Shown here in pieces: positions 11,838-25,192 of a stretch of DNA of 64,000 nt. The DNA is taken from contig NC_134455.1 in assembly GCF_047948215.1 (NCBI RefSeq), positions 168,346,575 through 168,410,574 of the forward strand, written 5' to 3'. Origin of the DNA: Lycorma delicatula (lineage: Eukaryota > Arthropoda > Insecta > Hemiptera > Fulgoridae). A model generated the notes under the pieces. It made no database searches and was not told where the DNA came from. It saw nothing but the letters and a program-made list of their open reading frames with translations. The number at the start of each line of letters is the position of its first letter. Position 1 is the stretch's first letter. The translations under genes and the position numbers were made by a program.

Positions 11838-12900
11838 ATGTTGCCTGCTGGTGAAGAGATGAAAAAATGTAAGGCTAGTGGTTGGAGTGATCTTTGTTTT
11901 TCTGGTGACCCCTTTGACTCGGAAGGGTATGATTCCTTTACTAACGTCTCTCACATGGAGGAGGATGTGCCAGAAGGGGAAATTGGTGTCGTAGAACGGC
12001 AGGAACGCTTTCGTCACGGAAGAGATGCTTTCAACATAATGTGATGCTTCTCTTGCGTGACGTTAAGGAGTTGAGCACTTTGGTTAAGTAACATACCACT
12101 ACCAAGGTAGAAAAAAGAGTTCTCTTACCGAATGGACAGGAGTGTTCGTATGTTGAACTTATTTGAGGGTTTTTTGGATGCGGTACCTCGGGAATCGCAG
12201 GTGAAACTTTCTACCCGGCTGACGACGACGACGGAGAAGGCTACTCAAACTTACCGTATAATCAGCGATGTGGCATCACAGACCTCCGACGGAGGCTTGG
12301 AGCGTCCCGTGTCCTGATCACTTGGTGATCATCGCCTGGCGGTTGACAGTGGGGTAGCGGACGCGGATATTTAGCGGCTGGTCTTGAGAGGCTGGCCGGA
12401 AGACGTTTTTCAATCTTCTACGCTAGTACAAGACATTACTGATTTGGCGGAGGGAGTGGGGTTCGCGTGGATTTTGGATGAGGCTGCTGGCGTCGATCGC
12501 TCGCGACATGTGCCGATTTATCGCAAGGACCCATGGATATTTGTACACAGTTGCGTTGTGGTATCTGAAAGAGACAGCCTCATCTAGGAGGGGTGGAAGG
12601 CTCCGGTGTCTCATCTTCGATGATCGGTTGGCGGTTGGGGACTCTCTCTTGCACTGCCGTTGGGGGACCGCAGTCCTTTACGGGGGATCCATATGGGGTT
12701 TCTCGTTAGAGGCGATGCGTTAAGACCGGAGTCCCGGTGAGGTGAACCCTTTGGGATCCCCTCATTTGAGGCATGGCAAGCAAGAAAGACAGAGTCCCGG
12801 CTGTCTGGGCGGGGCCTTGTGCTCTTCTGAGGTAGTTTAGGCGATGGAACTCCTTAGAGCTGAGCTTATGCTTGGTCGCGAATCGGGTTCCAAGGGGTGG
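11838..12900 (+). pseudogene. Degenerate GC-richer ORFs resembling a non-LTR retrotransposon ORF1
   Basis: This block is much less AT-rich than its flanks and holds several consecutive open stretches in one direction. The first starts near 11838 (residues include GWSDLCFSGDPFDSEGYDSF) and stops at 12042. The second runs 12132-12317 (MDRSVRMLNLFEGFLDAVP ... EKATQTYRIISDVASQTSD). The third runs 12384-12587 (RGWPEDVFQSSTLVQD). 'ATQT...VASQTS' strings and a 'WPEDVF' motif recall ORF1 (gag-like) proteins of insect non-LTR elements, but no CCHC zinc knuckle is seen. Stops and frame changes separate the pieces. It may be the 5' part of the family whose 3' end is at 29.6-30.3 kb; that is a guess. Confidence 0.4.
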
Positions 12901-12904
12901 GGAA

Positions 12905-15900
12905 ATCGACGGAGAAAAAAAATAGAAATTTTAAGTTAAATGATATATTGTTTCGTTCAATTACTCACTCTGATAACAAAAATTATTCATTTTGATAATT
13001 TTTTCTTTTTATGAAGATTTTTTCGTATATTATGTATATATGGTTTATTTTGGAACTAAAAAGTTTAAAAAGTATACTTTGGCTATTCGTATTAATTAAT
13101 TTTGTGAAAACTTAAAAAAAAATAATACCCTTTGAATATTTTGTAAGTAACTTTGTATTATTCTTTCTTGAGTTTCATTAAAGAAATAAAGTTGCTACCA
13201 CTCAATTTATTTTTCTACAGTTAAAAAAATGTAGTGGAATGAGTGAATATAGAACAAAGGAATAAAATATAAAAAGAGATATTAGAAGAAACTTCTTGGA
13301 TTTAAGGATAGATTAATTTTGCATTTCTGTGCTTTTTTTACGAAGGATTATAACTTTCTTGAGAACTTTTCTGGTTGAAATTCTTCTCTTTTTTTATTTT
13401 CGTTCTTTTATTTCATAATCGAAGAGTGATTTAGCCTTTTTTTTTTAAATAGCACAGAAAATTACTACTTATTTTATTAACATCTTTAATATATCAATAA
13501 TGGAAAATGATAAGGAATTGCACTGTGTGTGTGCGCGTGCGTGTGTGTGATAAAATTACTCTTTTTCATCGATTAAACTGTAGTTGGTTAACACAAACTA
13601 TTGTATTAAACATTTTATTGTTATTCTTTTTGACTCGAATATTGAATACATGCAGAATATTGAAAATAATATTTAAATGATACAGCCAAAACTTGAGAAA
13701 ATTGATTTAAAAGATGACTACTAGTGGTTTTAAATTAAAGGCGGGAAATTGAATTTAGATAAATGTGTGTTTTAAAAAACTTATTTAATAGAAAGAGAAA
13801 ATTAAATATTGTTATTAACTATCATTAATACAGTTTAAAAGAAAGTACTTCTTTTCTGTTTGGAAAAAAGAAAAAGGTTGGTCGACCAATTCGTGATGTA
13901 AGTTAGTGTAATATGCTTTCTTTTTTGTGTTTATTGGTTCTTTGAATCCAATTCCTGTTCGCCTAACGTAAATATACCATTGTTAAAGTTTGCTTGTGTT
14001 AACCCGGGTAGTTGTGTTTATTTAGCGGGTGTATTCTGTCATTTAAATTTTAATTTTGGTCCTGAGATTAATAATGCTTATCACAGAATTCAGTGTCAGT
14101 TACGAGGATGTTTAAAGGGATTACGGAACGCCTATAATTTAAAATAAAAATTAGTTTATTTAAATTTTTAAATAAATTACTTGCCTTTTTCTTTATAAAG
14201 TGACAAAAACAGATAAAAAAGTGAATAATATTTATTATATGAATCTATTTTTTATTAAAATATTATTTCAGTATTATGTCGTTCACTCTATTAACATGGA
14301 TAGAGTTTAAAATCAACAATTTACTAGAATGTCATGAAAGACTGTGTTCCAAAAAAGGAAATTGATTAATTAACTTTAATGCGAATTCAAATACGTACTT
14401 AATACGTAAACGTACTTTGTTAATAAATTATAAATATTTTTTGGAAAAAATTAATGCTGACGGTTGTATTTTATAACGTAAATCAAGAGGAGCTTAGTTT
14501 TATCGTAAAAACAATATGATTTTACGATATCTATGTATATATAGAAGATAGATGAAATAGATATCAGTTGTATGAGCACTTAAAGAAGGATAAGAAAAAT
14601 AATGATTAAAATAACTATGATATATTCCGTATTCCGACATTCTTTTTTTCTGTCTTTATAAATTCCGTCAGGTATTAATAAAGCAGATTGTTTGGACTAA
14701 AAAAAAAACTTTAGTTTCATAGTATTTAGATGATTTTATAAATTTGAATTAAGTCGTAATTTTTGTGAAACATTACCATACACCATCCGTAAGACTGTCA
14801 TAATCGTTGTCGGTTTTATAATAATTTCTGGGCTAACCTTATTGTCATAGTGCACACGAAGTTTGCTTTTATTCTAAACGTCCTATCAAGTTTAGTCGTT
14901 CCAGTTATACCTTGAGAGGAGAAGTAGTAAGGAGGTTGAGGAGTAGAAAAAGACTGGTTTGTTGATTCTGGACCCCGCCCCCGCTGTCTTTTAACATTTG
15001 CATTCAATAGGAAACCAGTTCCTCCTTAATATTTTGAAAAAAAAATCACTGTACAATATTTAATTTCTGGTTGGCTTATATGACCTTTAATTTTTCTCAG
15101 AGTTCAACAATCTGTTTACTTGTTTGTTTTTTGCCGACGTCTTAACCAAATTTATTTCATTACTGAAATCATCAGTTACTAATTTATAATACTGTTAACA
15201 GTTCAGAAAAATATTTTTAAATTTGTAAGGTTTTCAATCGATAAATAGTGGAATTTGTGAATCGTAATAAAAAAAGTCGAGTTGACTAAAAAAAAAATTG
15301 TTTAATATTTGTGATTAATTACAAAATAATTACGCAAAGTATCATACGGTTGTCATGAATTTTTAACACAGAATTATTTTAAAAGTAAGTTTGCCATGTT
15401 CAAACATGAAGCAAATTCGCCTAAAATGAATTGAGTTTCAGAAAATTGTATAAAATAATTCTGTACATTTAAATTACGATGTATTAATTTCCTTGAAATA
15501 AATAAATTATGATTATTCATTTTTTGAAATGAAGCCTCAACGATTAGACTATGGTAACTAAAAACACAGAGTGGAACGGTTGTTTCTTTTTCGACTGAAA
15601 CAAGATTAGTAGAAAGGAGTAAATATTTTTTATGAAAAATTATTCGCTTCCCGTTTTTAACACAGATACTAAGAGAAAATTTCAATGAATAATTTGAGGT
15701 AATTAAAGCAAAACTTTTGATAATTATTGTTACCAAACAGTAAAAGATTAAACCGCTGAAAAAATACACTTGAATTTTCGCTCGGATACATCATAACAGA
15801 GAGCGCAGTTGGTTAAAATTTGCCCTACCGTCTTGAAAGTACTAAGTTCTAGATAAAGTTATATATAGATACAGAAGTGTAATAAAATTATACATGTAGA

Positions 15901-16160
15901 AGTGTGTGTGTGTGTATGTGTGTGTAACCTTTGTTTACGGTAGAGGGTTCCTTACCTGTTACCATCGTTTTACATATTTCTAATAAGCAAATTATCCCTC
16001 TCACATTTCTTACCGGGTACACAGAATTGAATCTAAGATCTGTTTTATGTATAATATTTTGATTTTGTTGTCTTACAGCATTTTATCGTACGGTTTATAG
16101 AGTCATCGAGTTGATTGGGTGAGTTCATGGGTAACGATAATTTACCGCTTCTTCCACTTA
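12905..16160. other. AT-rich region, no convincing gene
   Basis: A GT microsatellite at about 13523 and another near 15900. Contains the doubtful 131-codon minus-strand frame described separately. A GC-richer patch at 14930-15000 has no recognisable content. Confidence 0.5.
15374..15769 (-). other. 131-codon open frame, unrecognised, probably fortuitous
   Basis: The minus-strand frame begins MYFFSGLIFYCLVTIIIKSF, a hydrophobic start that could pass for a membrane anchor, and continues with Ser/Asn/Ile-rich sequence without a recognisable domain. Codon composition simply follows the local AT bias. No splice context or neighbour supports it; most likely not a gene. Confidence 0.15.
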
Positions 16161-16169
16161 CTGTTGTAC

Positions 16170-16206
16170 ACCGATGCTCATCGGTGAATTGCTGCAATTC
16201 ACCGAT
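16170..16206. repeat. Double overlapping hairpin
   Basis: ACCGAT (16170), ATCGGT (16180) and ACCGAT (16201) alternate, so the middle copy can pair with either side. The stronger option is a perfect 13-bp arm (ATCGGTGAATTGC, 16180-16192) with 16194-16206 around a single base. Confidence 0.85.
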
Positions 16207-16659
16207 TAGTTTGTAAACTGTGCGTAAGAAAAAATGCCGTAGGACGTGATACAAGAATTGTTTGCATAAAACACTTCTTTGTATAACCCAAAGTATTCAA
16301 ATCGTATACAACCAGTATCGAGTTTCTTACAATATCTCCAATATTACTCAAATATTAATTTAAATATGATTATTTAACTTAAGAGATGATTTTATTTTTT
16401 TTATCAGAGTACCGTTATACTTTGTTCATCTTTCAGTACGTACGTTTTGACTTTATGATTTTATTTGTTATTTTTTTTTTTTTTTTGTTATCGTCATCTT
16501 TACTTTTTTGATGATTACTATAATATAAAGGAGTTTTGCTTATATTTATTTGTGTAGTACGAAATAAAGTAGAATACTGTGAAATCTTTGCTGATAGGAT
16601 AGTTTTTTTTTCTTTTACCATCATGTTGCACGCCCAGCACAACATGATATTTAGTTTGA

Positions 16660-16960
16660 AGTTAAACGCTCGCTCGCTCGGACGGATGGTTTAAGTTGTT
16701 TGAGCGAGACGGAAGGAGGCATTCATTATATCAGATTTCCAGATCGCGTTCCGTTATCTTTCGGATCTCGTCATGAAATATTCGCCTCCAGTCAAATCTC
16801 GTAACTTACTGATATAAATAACATCTGCTATAAGTAAATACTAGGCCATCGAGAGTTACGGCCTGCCATGACCCTGGAGGCGGCCTAACGATAAACTGAA
16901 GAGTGTAGGCAGAGATCTGTTGTTGACCCAGGCTAGGATGGTCGTTAAAATTTTACTGGC
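16660..16960. other. GC-balanced island
   Basis: Contains CGCTCGCTCGCTCGGACGG, CAGATCGCGTTCCGTTATCT and GACCCTGGAGGCGGCCTAAC. No open frame of note and no inverted-repeat ends found. Possible regulatory element; inference from composition only. Confidence 0.25.
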
Positions 16961-16964
16961 AGCG

Positions 16965-19520
16965 TAATATAAAACATACAATTACGGGCGACTAATAATA
17001 AAATCAGTGGTTATTCTCTTTTTTAATATCGAGTGGATAATTGAACTTTACAAACAGAAAAGAAATTTAATATCTTTTTCATGATGTAAAATCGAAAAGT
17101 ATAATGTTGATTTACGTTTTAAATCGAATTAAACGTAAAATTATATTCAGCATGATAGAAGCCAACAGCCGTGATCTGTCAAGATCACCTACCAAAAAGT
17201 GGCCAATTAAAATGACTTATTCTATGGAGTAAGTTTTATTACACATACTATCTTTTTATTTGTTCTTAAATTATCGAAAAACCCCTTCTTTGGAAGATCA
17301 TCTTTGTGTCAAACTACTTTTCTTGCATTTCTGGATCTCTGTTTTGTCTTTATTTAAAATACAACGAAGATAACTTTGCAATAATGATTATCATAAAAAA
17401 TGACTGCATGTTTTGTGTAAAGCTGGACGTTCTTTTTTAGAGTTCTCTTTGAACCATTTATAGCGTGATTCTTGTGCCCCTCTAGCTGACCAAACGACAC
17501 TATACTTCAGACAGTGAATTTTTTCGTTGTAATTTGGCATGATAACATATTCTATTTTCCAGGATACAGGAGATGTAAAGCTATTTCAATATTTCTTATT
17601 AAAAAGAAGGATCTGAATTAAAAGTTTTTACATTTTTATAATGTTTAGTGTGCTAACAGTTGGAATATATTAGTTTAACAATTACAAAATAAATTTTATA
17701 GTTACTCGTATTTGAAATTTCGACACTGAGGGATTCAGTTTGTTAGCGATTTCAACTATTTCAATTCAAGGTTTATTTTATTTTTTATTTTTGTTTATTT
17801 ATTTTTATGGAAAAATGTAATTTCAATAAACGCATGAAGTAAAATAATAATAACGTTAAAAGTATTCATTTTAAATTATGACTTTTTGAAGTCGGCCCAA
17901 ATTTAAAAGAACAAGAACTCGCTAATCCTGAATAAGAATAATTGAAGAACATTATTTTTTTTAATTTTTAGTGGGTTCTTTGAAGAATTATATTTTTAAA
18001 CTTATTTTTTAATTTTTTATAAAGTTTATTATAAAATAAAGCAGGTCGATATAAAAAAGTCGTTTTTAAGAAACGTACATCGTGAAAAAAAAAACAGAAT
18101 GCAAAGAAACGTCGTTTATAACCACTATCAACCATACGTAAAGGTTTTCTGGAATATGGGTTCATGTGTAATTTTTAATTTCAAATTTTCTTAATATCTC
18201 TTTCTTTAAGTTTCACTTGAAAGCACTGTGAATGTAAGAATTACTTTATACTACAGCATGAAGTCAATTCATGGAAATTGAAACACATTTTATTTACTAT
18301 ACGCCAACATAATTCAGTACATATACTTATGAAGATTATAAAATCATATGTGTGACCAAAATAAAAGGTTTTCATTTACGTGATCGTGTAATTTTTCATT
18401 TAATATTTTCTCTTTTAAAGTTATTACCGAACCTCTGAGGTACTTCCTCAATAAAGAGTTATCGAAATTGATTCATTTGACGATAAATAAGATTGAACCC
18501 ACAAAAAGTTATTACGGGTGAAATTGAAAACTTACTCCATTTTTGAAGTCTGAAATAAATATCAATATATTTTGAGTCTGAGATATGAAGTGAAGATTTT
18601 TTCCTTTTTACCTTAATAATTATAAATTAATTTACTTCCGTTAATTAATTTGTTTCTTTTTTCCGCAATAAATATGCTTTTCTAGTTAATTTTTCATGAG
18701 TATTTATTAATTCTTAGTTTTGTTTTTAATAAATATAATTTTTAAGAGATGAGTTAAGGTAATTATTAAGTTTGTTAAGATATATGTTATTTATAATATC
18801 TTATTAGATTTTTACTTGTTAAGTTACGCCGAGGATTTATAAATTGAAAGGTGTGTTGTGGTATGGACGTTGCCAACATTCCATTAATCAAGAGAGATAC
18901 CGACTGACTGATTGAACAGTGAGCGAGTGAACAAGCTTCGATGTTCCGTGAAGAGATTTAGCTAATTGCTGAATGTCACATCATCATTCATTTTTATATA
19001 TCAAGTCAGTCGTCTTTATGTTGTTGAACACCTTTTCTAGTGTACTTTAAATATACGTGTAACGTTAAAGTTAAAAGAACTGTATGTATATATATATATA
19101 TTTTTTTTTCTTTCATCGCTCTAACGAAAGGTTTCGATTTATACTGTGAAATAATTTATTTCCATTTCATTTTATGTTTAATGGTCTAGTAACTCGTACC
19201 GCATTTATTTTACTGGAACTACCTTATACTATTTTACTAACAATGATGTTATAGCTTGTTAATTTCTGTTCTTTCTTTCATTTTCTTTTATTCCAGTAAC
19301 TTATGTACTAAATGATCATGCTGCAAACGTTTTAATCGGTTGGCATTTGATTGATGAGCATATTAGCATTGCTTTTTGTGATTAAAATGACGGAATTTAA
19401 ACTCTTAAATTCATATTTTATTGCAACATATTAATTATTTAAGATTTCAATAAAGAAAGGTAAATAAATAAAGTGAATGAAAACTGGAAATAAGGAAAAA
19501 ATTCTCCTTCGATACGTAAA
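16965..19520. other. AT-rich region, no gene seen
   Basis: A short TA run at about 19086, a small hairpin (GTGATCTGTCAAGATCAC, 17171) and a slightly GC-richer patch at 18830-18985 with no coding signal. Confidence 0.5.
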
Positions 19521-19524
19521 CTAA

Positions 19525-20755
19525 TTAAGGTTGATTAAAAAAAGACTTCACAAATTTAAAAGCATATAAAAATCTATTGAGATAATTTACAGATTCGGTT
19601 GAGGTCTCATTTTGTTGAAAAACACATCAAGTTTTCTCCCAACATTCACTTTGATTCGATATGGCTTCCATTTTTAATGCGACATACATCCCACTCGAAG
19701 TCGATTTCATTCCAGTATGTAGCCAACAAGTCCGGCGTTACCTCTGCAGCTGCGGCGTTAATTCGAAGTCTTATCTCAACATGATCAGCAGGTGTACATA
19801 AATCCGATCGAATATCAAGAAAATCTCGGACTTTTAGGCGGTAGTGAAATGGTGCCCCGTTTTTCTGATAGTAATGGCGTCTATCTTGGTCGTCATCGTC
19901 TAAATGAGGAATTTGAAAATTTTGAAGATGTCCAGATAAACGGTACCATTTACCGTGGCCTCCTGGAAGAACGGGCCGTTCAATATTTGTTTGTATAGGA
20001 CACAATAAAGATTGACTTTAGGGCTATCATGAATGTGCTACAAAGATTCCTGAGGGTTTTTCCTACCCCACATATGGCAGTTGTGGTTGATCACCTAGCC
20101 ACTGATGTGGAACGTTGACTCATCATTAAAAATTACATTGTCTAAAAATGTATCGTCTGCAATTCTATCCATCATTTCCACACAAAACTGCAACCGAGCG
20201 ACTTTGTTTTCATCTATAATGAGTTGATCCACGATTAGTTTGTCTGGCTTTAAGTGCAATCTTTTACGTAATACGCGCCAGAATCATTTGTGGAAAGCCA
20301 ATCTCACGTGACGCACGACGAGTTGATTTCTTCGGACTACGTGTGAAGCTTTCTCTGAGCTGTTCCACAGCAGCTTCAGGGACTCGTGGGCGTCCTGGTG
20401 ATTTTGTATGTTTAACAGAACATTCTGTCTCAACGAAGGTTTGGTGCCAAGAGTAAATTGTACATCTACTAGGAGGCTCCCTACCGTACTTTTCTACGAA
20501 AATTACGTAGACCTGCAGTTGCTGACTGCAAATCGTGAAATCAAAACACACAGCGAGCACGTTTTCCACCAGTGAATATATCCATTTTAGCAACGCTGGT
20601 TACTACTGGTGGCCTAATTCGGTACTAATGAACTACGTGAGGCAAAACTTGATGTGTTTTACTATGAAACGAGAATTCAACCGAATCTGTAAGTTATTTA
20701 AATAAATTTTTATATGCTTTTAAGGTTGTGAAGTCGTTTTTGAATCACTTTGTAT
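19525..20755 (-). mobile_element. Tc1/mariner-type transposon with about 110-bp inverted repeats
   Basis: The first 110 bases (about 19525-19635) and last 110 (about 20644-20755) are imperfect inverted repeats. They share, among others, GACTTCACAA, TTAAAAGCATATAAAAAT, ACAGATTCGGTTGA and CACATCAAGTTTT. Between them the minus strand carries a decayed transposase. At about 1.23 kb it is close to the normal length of a mariner-like element, minus an internal loss. Exact termini and the expected TA target duplication could not be fixed because the left end has diverged. Confidence 0.8.
19646..20593 (-). pseudogene. Decayed Tc1/mariner transposase
   Basis: Read on the minus strand, the N-terminal part (20593 to about 20265) contains a helix-turn-helix region with GREPPSRCTIYSWHQTFVET and GRPRVPEAAVEQLRESF, as in the DUF4817-type DNA-binding domain of insect mariner-like transposases. 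It continues as LHLKPDKLIVDQ and NDESTFHISG (first catalytic Asp, about 20122), then MWGRKNP, DSPKVNLYC and GPFFQEATV. The next block reads QKNGAPFHY where active relatives have QQDGAPPHY, so the second catalytic Asp is Asn. The segment that normally follows (WIGR...PRSPDLTPLDFFLWG, third acidic residue) is missing: DFLDI runs straight into the C-terminal region ending VTPDLLATYWNEIDFEWDVC. In-frame TAG codons occur after FHISG and after NPQESL, and the frame changes near 20264 and 20005. It cannot make active enzyme. Confidence 0.85.
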
Positions 20756-20759
20756 AACG

Positions 20760-23397
20760 ATCGTAATTTATAAATTTACCTATTTTTTGAATTAAATTTT
20801 TTTTTTTATTCTTAGTAGTTTATTTTATTAGTTTATTCGTGTTCAGTTTATATCTTTTAGTTTTTTAATTCATATTTCGTTACTATTTTTTATGCAAGTC
20901 TATTAAAAACTTGAATAAAATGAAAGAATGTTGAAAGAAATAATAAATATTTTAAGATGAGAAAAATTGTTGAAGTCGGTCAGGTTTCCGCTATCAGCTT
21001 CGTCTTTCTTCCTGGGAGGCAGCCGTCTTCCAGTTTGACCAGTTCTGTTTGTCTCTCATCTACCTTTTTCTTTATTTTTTGTAACCTGATAATTTGCAAT
21101 TCTCTTTCTTCATTGTTCTTTATTTTCCATTACTTTATCCCATTTTTATGTAAAATTACTTTTTTTACGTTTAATTTTTTGTGTTAATTAGTATCCTTTA
21201 ATTAGATAAACCAATAATCTAATAATAATAAGATATTAATAATTCGTTAATTATGTATACAAGTAGACGTAAATCCGAACTTTACCTTTAACTTCAACCT
21301 GTAAGCTTTATTTATTAAACTTTTAATATATTTACATGTCATTGTTTTTTGGTTCTCTAAACTTTGTTATGTAATGTAAACTTATGTACAGCTTATAAAT
21401 ATATTTGTTTATTAGAAGTAACTGTTAATTAATTTTTAGTTTTTTTTTCTTACTTTGTATTATTTGTTTTTTTTCCGGGATATAGAGAAAATATAATAGT
21501 TTTGTTTATCTTAATGTACGATATAGTATTCTAGCTGGAAAATGCATTTTATAAAGATATTAAATTTTATTCTCAAAACCGTTTCTTTTTAATTTTCTGC
21601 TATTTCTTCTTGTTAAGTTATATGAGATTCGTTTTCATCTCATCAAGAATTTTCTCTAAACCATTTTTTCTTGTTCTATTGCTAATGTTTATTTTATTAA
21701 CTTAGCTTGTTAATAATATATTTTATTTAAAAAAATAATTTTGCCCGTACCGATGTTTATTTTTATTTTTTTAAATACAACCTTATTAAAAGATTTGAAT
21801 TTAAAATAATTCATCATTGATCGCAAGAAAAGAAGACTAAAAATCCAATTCTGAAGGAAACTTTTAAATTTTACCCATTTCTTGTTGAATTTTTCCTTTT
21901 GCTTTTTGAATTTTTAGCTTTTGCTTCGAGTCATGAATTTTTAATTCTGGTTTTATTTATACAGAAATTGTTTTACTATTTAATTTTATTTAATTCTTTT
22001 ATATTTCTTAGGTTTTTCATTTCTGTTCATTCTGTTATTTGAATGAGCAAAATGCTATATATTTTTTTTTGTATTTCGAGTCATGAATAATTAATATTTA
22101 AAAAAAAAATGTAACCCTTGGTGTAGAATATTCTTTTTTCAAAAATAAGTGTTGTCATTTCTCATTCACTGTAAACAGCCTTACAAACACTTCACTTCTA
22201 CATTCGTCATTTCATTTCGTTCGTTAGAACGGTTGGATTTAAATTAAGTTGCACCGTTTTATATTTTCCACTTTGTTAGGAAATTTTTTTTTTTTTTAAT
22301 TGAGATTTATAACAAGGTATACTAAATTTTACCTGGAAGTTAATGATGTCAGGTATGTTGTTTAGGTTATTAAAATTTTAATTTTACTTGAAAATAAAAT
22401 TACCCAATGTTTGGAAATCATAGGCATGAATTCAAAAAGGATACAAAAAAATTCTGAATTTAATAGTTTATTAATATTTAATTACATTAGTCCTTGGTAA
22501 CAGTTGATTTCAATTTACTTTCTGTAGGTTTATAGTCTGCCACTTTATGAAAAAGGTAATTAAAACACTCCGGATGCCTTTTACTTAGGTCCTGTACATT
22601 TTATGAAAAATATATCTTGGTTTAAATTTTGAGCAGTTTACAACAGATTTATGGAATTAATTGTAATTTTAATAAAATGATTTTATTTCGTAGAAGATTG
22701 TACATATTGTGAGATCGATTAAATCAGTTTTTTGTGTACCTTTTTAACTGAACGATTTTCAAACATATTATTCTGCTATTTATTTAAATTCATACTTAAA
22801 TGTTGATTTACTATCAGTGAATTTACACATCATAAAATTATTTATTTGTTGATTAAAATCTTTGGAAAATAGCAATTATTAAAATTGCTTTTGATAAAAC
22901 ACATATAGACGTGAGTAATCTATTTGGAGTATTGCAGATTTTAAAAATATTGCGTCAGTCAACTCGATCGTTTCATTAAAGTTTTAATTCCGTATTTAAT
23001 AAATATTTATTTCCTGGTTTTTTTTTTAAACTGGTAGTTATCGATTTGTATAGTTTTCGAGGTTGTAATAGTTCTCCAACTTTTTCTGTCGTTGCTCCTT
23101 TTTTGTTTTTTAGGGTTTGAAAATCTGCGAAAGTACTAAACGTAAAAGAAAGAACAAAGCAGTAAACGGAAAAAAAATAATTTTGTGAATAGTTTTTTGC
23201 TAGGATGCAATTTGCAACATTATTTAATTAGTGTATACAATAGGGGTGTACGTATTGTTAGTTAAAATTTAAGCAAAAAAGGTAGAATATTTCCATAACT
23301 ATACCCATGTGAGTTCCTGGAGAGGTCAATTCGCAGTAGCAAATGAACAATTTTTTTTTATGTTTGCGGTTTCATTTTATGTAGATATATAAAAAGG

Positions 23398-23428
<31 letters not shown>

Positions 23429-24340
23429 GTTTTGAGTAAATAAGAAATAAGTGAAATAAAAGTAGATAAGCGAAACATGGCAAATCAGGGTACGTTTTTC
23501 CGTGTTTTTTAGCGGGTTTTATCTTTCAGTCCGTTAAAAAGGTTTCTCGGAATAAGACATAATGATTCTATTCATTAATAACTAAAAAGGCGTTGTGCAG
23601 TGACATCGGTTCGATGTATTGCAGTCGGACGTCGTTACTTGTTATGTGTATACGTATGCTGTCAAGTGGATGACGTTGGACGTTCAGGTAGCCGCCATAT
23701 TACCTCCTACAATGTTTACTTTTCCTAATAGAGGAGGATGTTCTCAGACCGGCTATAAAGTCAACACTGCACAGAATAATGCTTATTTATTCAGCTACTT
23801 TTCTTCTTTTTTTTATGTGCGTCATTATTAAAGAAAACATTAGCCGCTTTGGAGACCACTTACTGACCGAGACAACTTTTTATCCTTTTGCATACCTAAT
23901 GTTTGAAGTAAATTTACTCTGTCCTCGTATTTCACTTCAAGATATAGCATTACATACGGCTAGTTCTATTAATGTGGATATTGTATTAAACGATTTAATA
24001 TCTTTTATACCAGGAACATTGTTAGTATTATGACAACAGTGCGGATTACCTACATAATAAATGAAATCAAAAAGTCTCGATTATTTGACTGCTGTCTCAA
24101 TATTTATCGATTCATTTTACAAAGCAACTTTATTAATACGTTAATGCTACTAGTATTGTTACAGAAGTTCTAGTAATTGTTATAAATACAGTTTCGCGTT
24201 TTACTTCATTATTTATTATCATCTTATATTAATTCTATTTGTTCTGGTGATTAATATAATTAATCAGTATTGGATGTGAAGGGAAGCAAATTACTTAATT
24301 TTGTTGCAGGTGTTTGACAGCTGGCTGAAACAGTCTCAGT
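20760..24340. other. AT-rich region, no gene seen
   Basis: T-rich throughout; a TA microsatellite at about 23405. The stretch 23600-23760 is closer to balanced composition and has two overlapping open frames (70 and 84 codons) without recognisable domains. Confidence 0.5.
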
Positions 24341-24343
24341 TTT

Positions 24344-24422
24344 TACTCTCTTTCTCTCTCTCTCACACCTTCCTTCTCTCTCGGTTTGTGTGTGTGTGTA
24401 TAGAGAGAAAGAGGGAGAGTGA
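24344..24422. repeat. (CT)n / (GT)n / (GA)n interrupted microsatellite
   Basis: CT-rich on the left, TG in the middle and GA-rich on the right, so the outer parts are roughly complementary and could pair. Confidence 0.85.
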
Positions 24423-24784
24423 TTGGTTTTTATTTTTATATTAACTGAATGAGCGTTCAAACTGAATTAGGAAGGTTCAAAGTCATCGACGAAGATGTAG
24501 TGTACCGATTGTAATTGCAGCTCATTAGATTCCACTGTTTGTTTAATACACATAATGTATCACGAAGACTGGGACTTTCATAACCTATTCTGCTCGTGAA
24601 AATAATGGAAAAACTCCATGCATATAAACATATGTCCTGAAATGCGAGATACGGCTAATGAAAAATTTCGCTAGGATTTCAGCTACCTCGTTCAAATGAG
24701 GTCGTACTGAAATTTTTAGGATGTTAATTAAGGGGCAGAGTTACTGATTTCTTATAAATTTTGACCTGAAAAATCGATTGAAAT

Positions 24785-24821
24785 AGAACCGTATCTTCAG
24801 AACCCAGAACCGTATCTTCAG
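24785..24821. repeat. Short tandem duplication in the left long inverted repeat
   Basis: AGAACCGTATCTTCAG occurs at 24785 and again at 24806 (period 21). The right arm of the mariner relic has a single copy, so the duplication happened after the arms formed. Confidence 0.85.
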
Positions 24822-25192
24822 CAATTTTTTGAGAAATCTGTGGTGAAGACCGATAAATTACGTAAAAGATTCTGTTTTTTGTGTTTGACTTACAATAACT
24901 TTGTTAAATAAACATATAAAACTTTTAAACAAACTTGTAGAGAATTTAATTCTAAAAAAAATTCTGTAGATAAGTTGAATAAAACAAAGAAAAGTTAGAA
25001 AAATTCGAATTTTATTTAGAAACCGTACATAACTACATTTGTCAGAAAGTACTTACTTAGTGTAAACAAAAACCAAATTCTTTTTTGGTGATGTGAAAAA
25101 TTTGTAAAAACAAAACCTGCTGTTAAAAATTAAAAGAAAACTGGAAATTACACAACAGTTGTAAAAAAAAATAAATAAAATGAAGAAAGTGC

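Noticed and set aside
21885..22095. Recurring TTCGAGTCATGAAT motif as a repeat unit
   Set aside because: Only two short occurrences (21926 and 22076) with unrelated flanks; too little to support a repeat.
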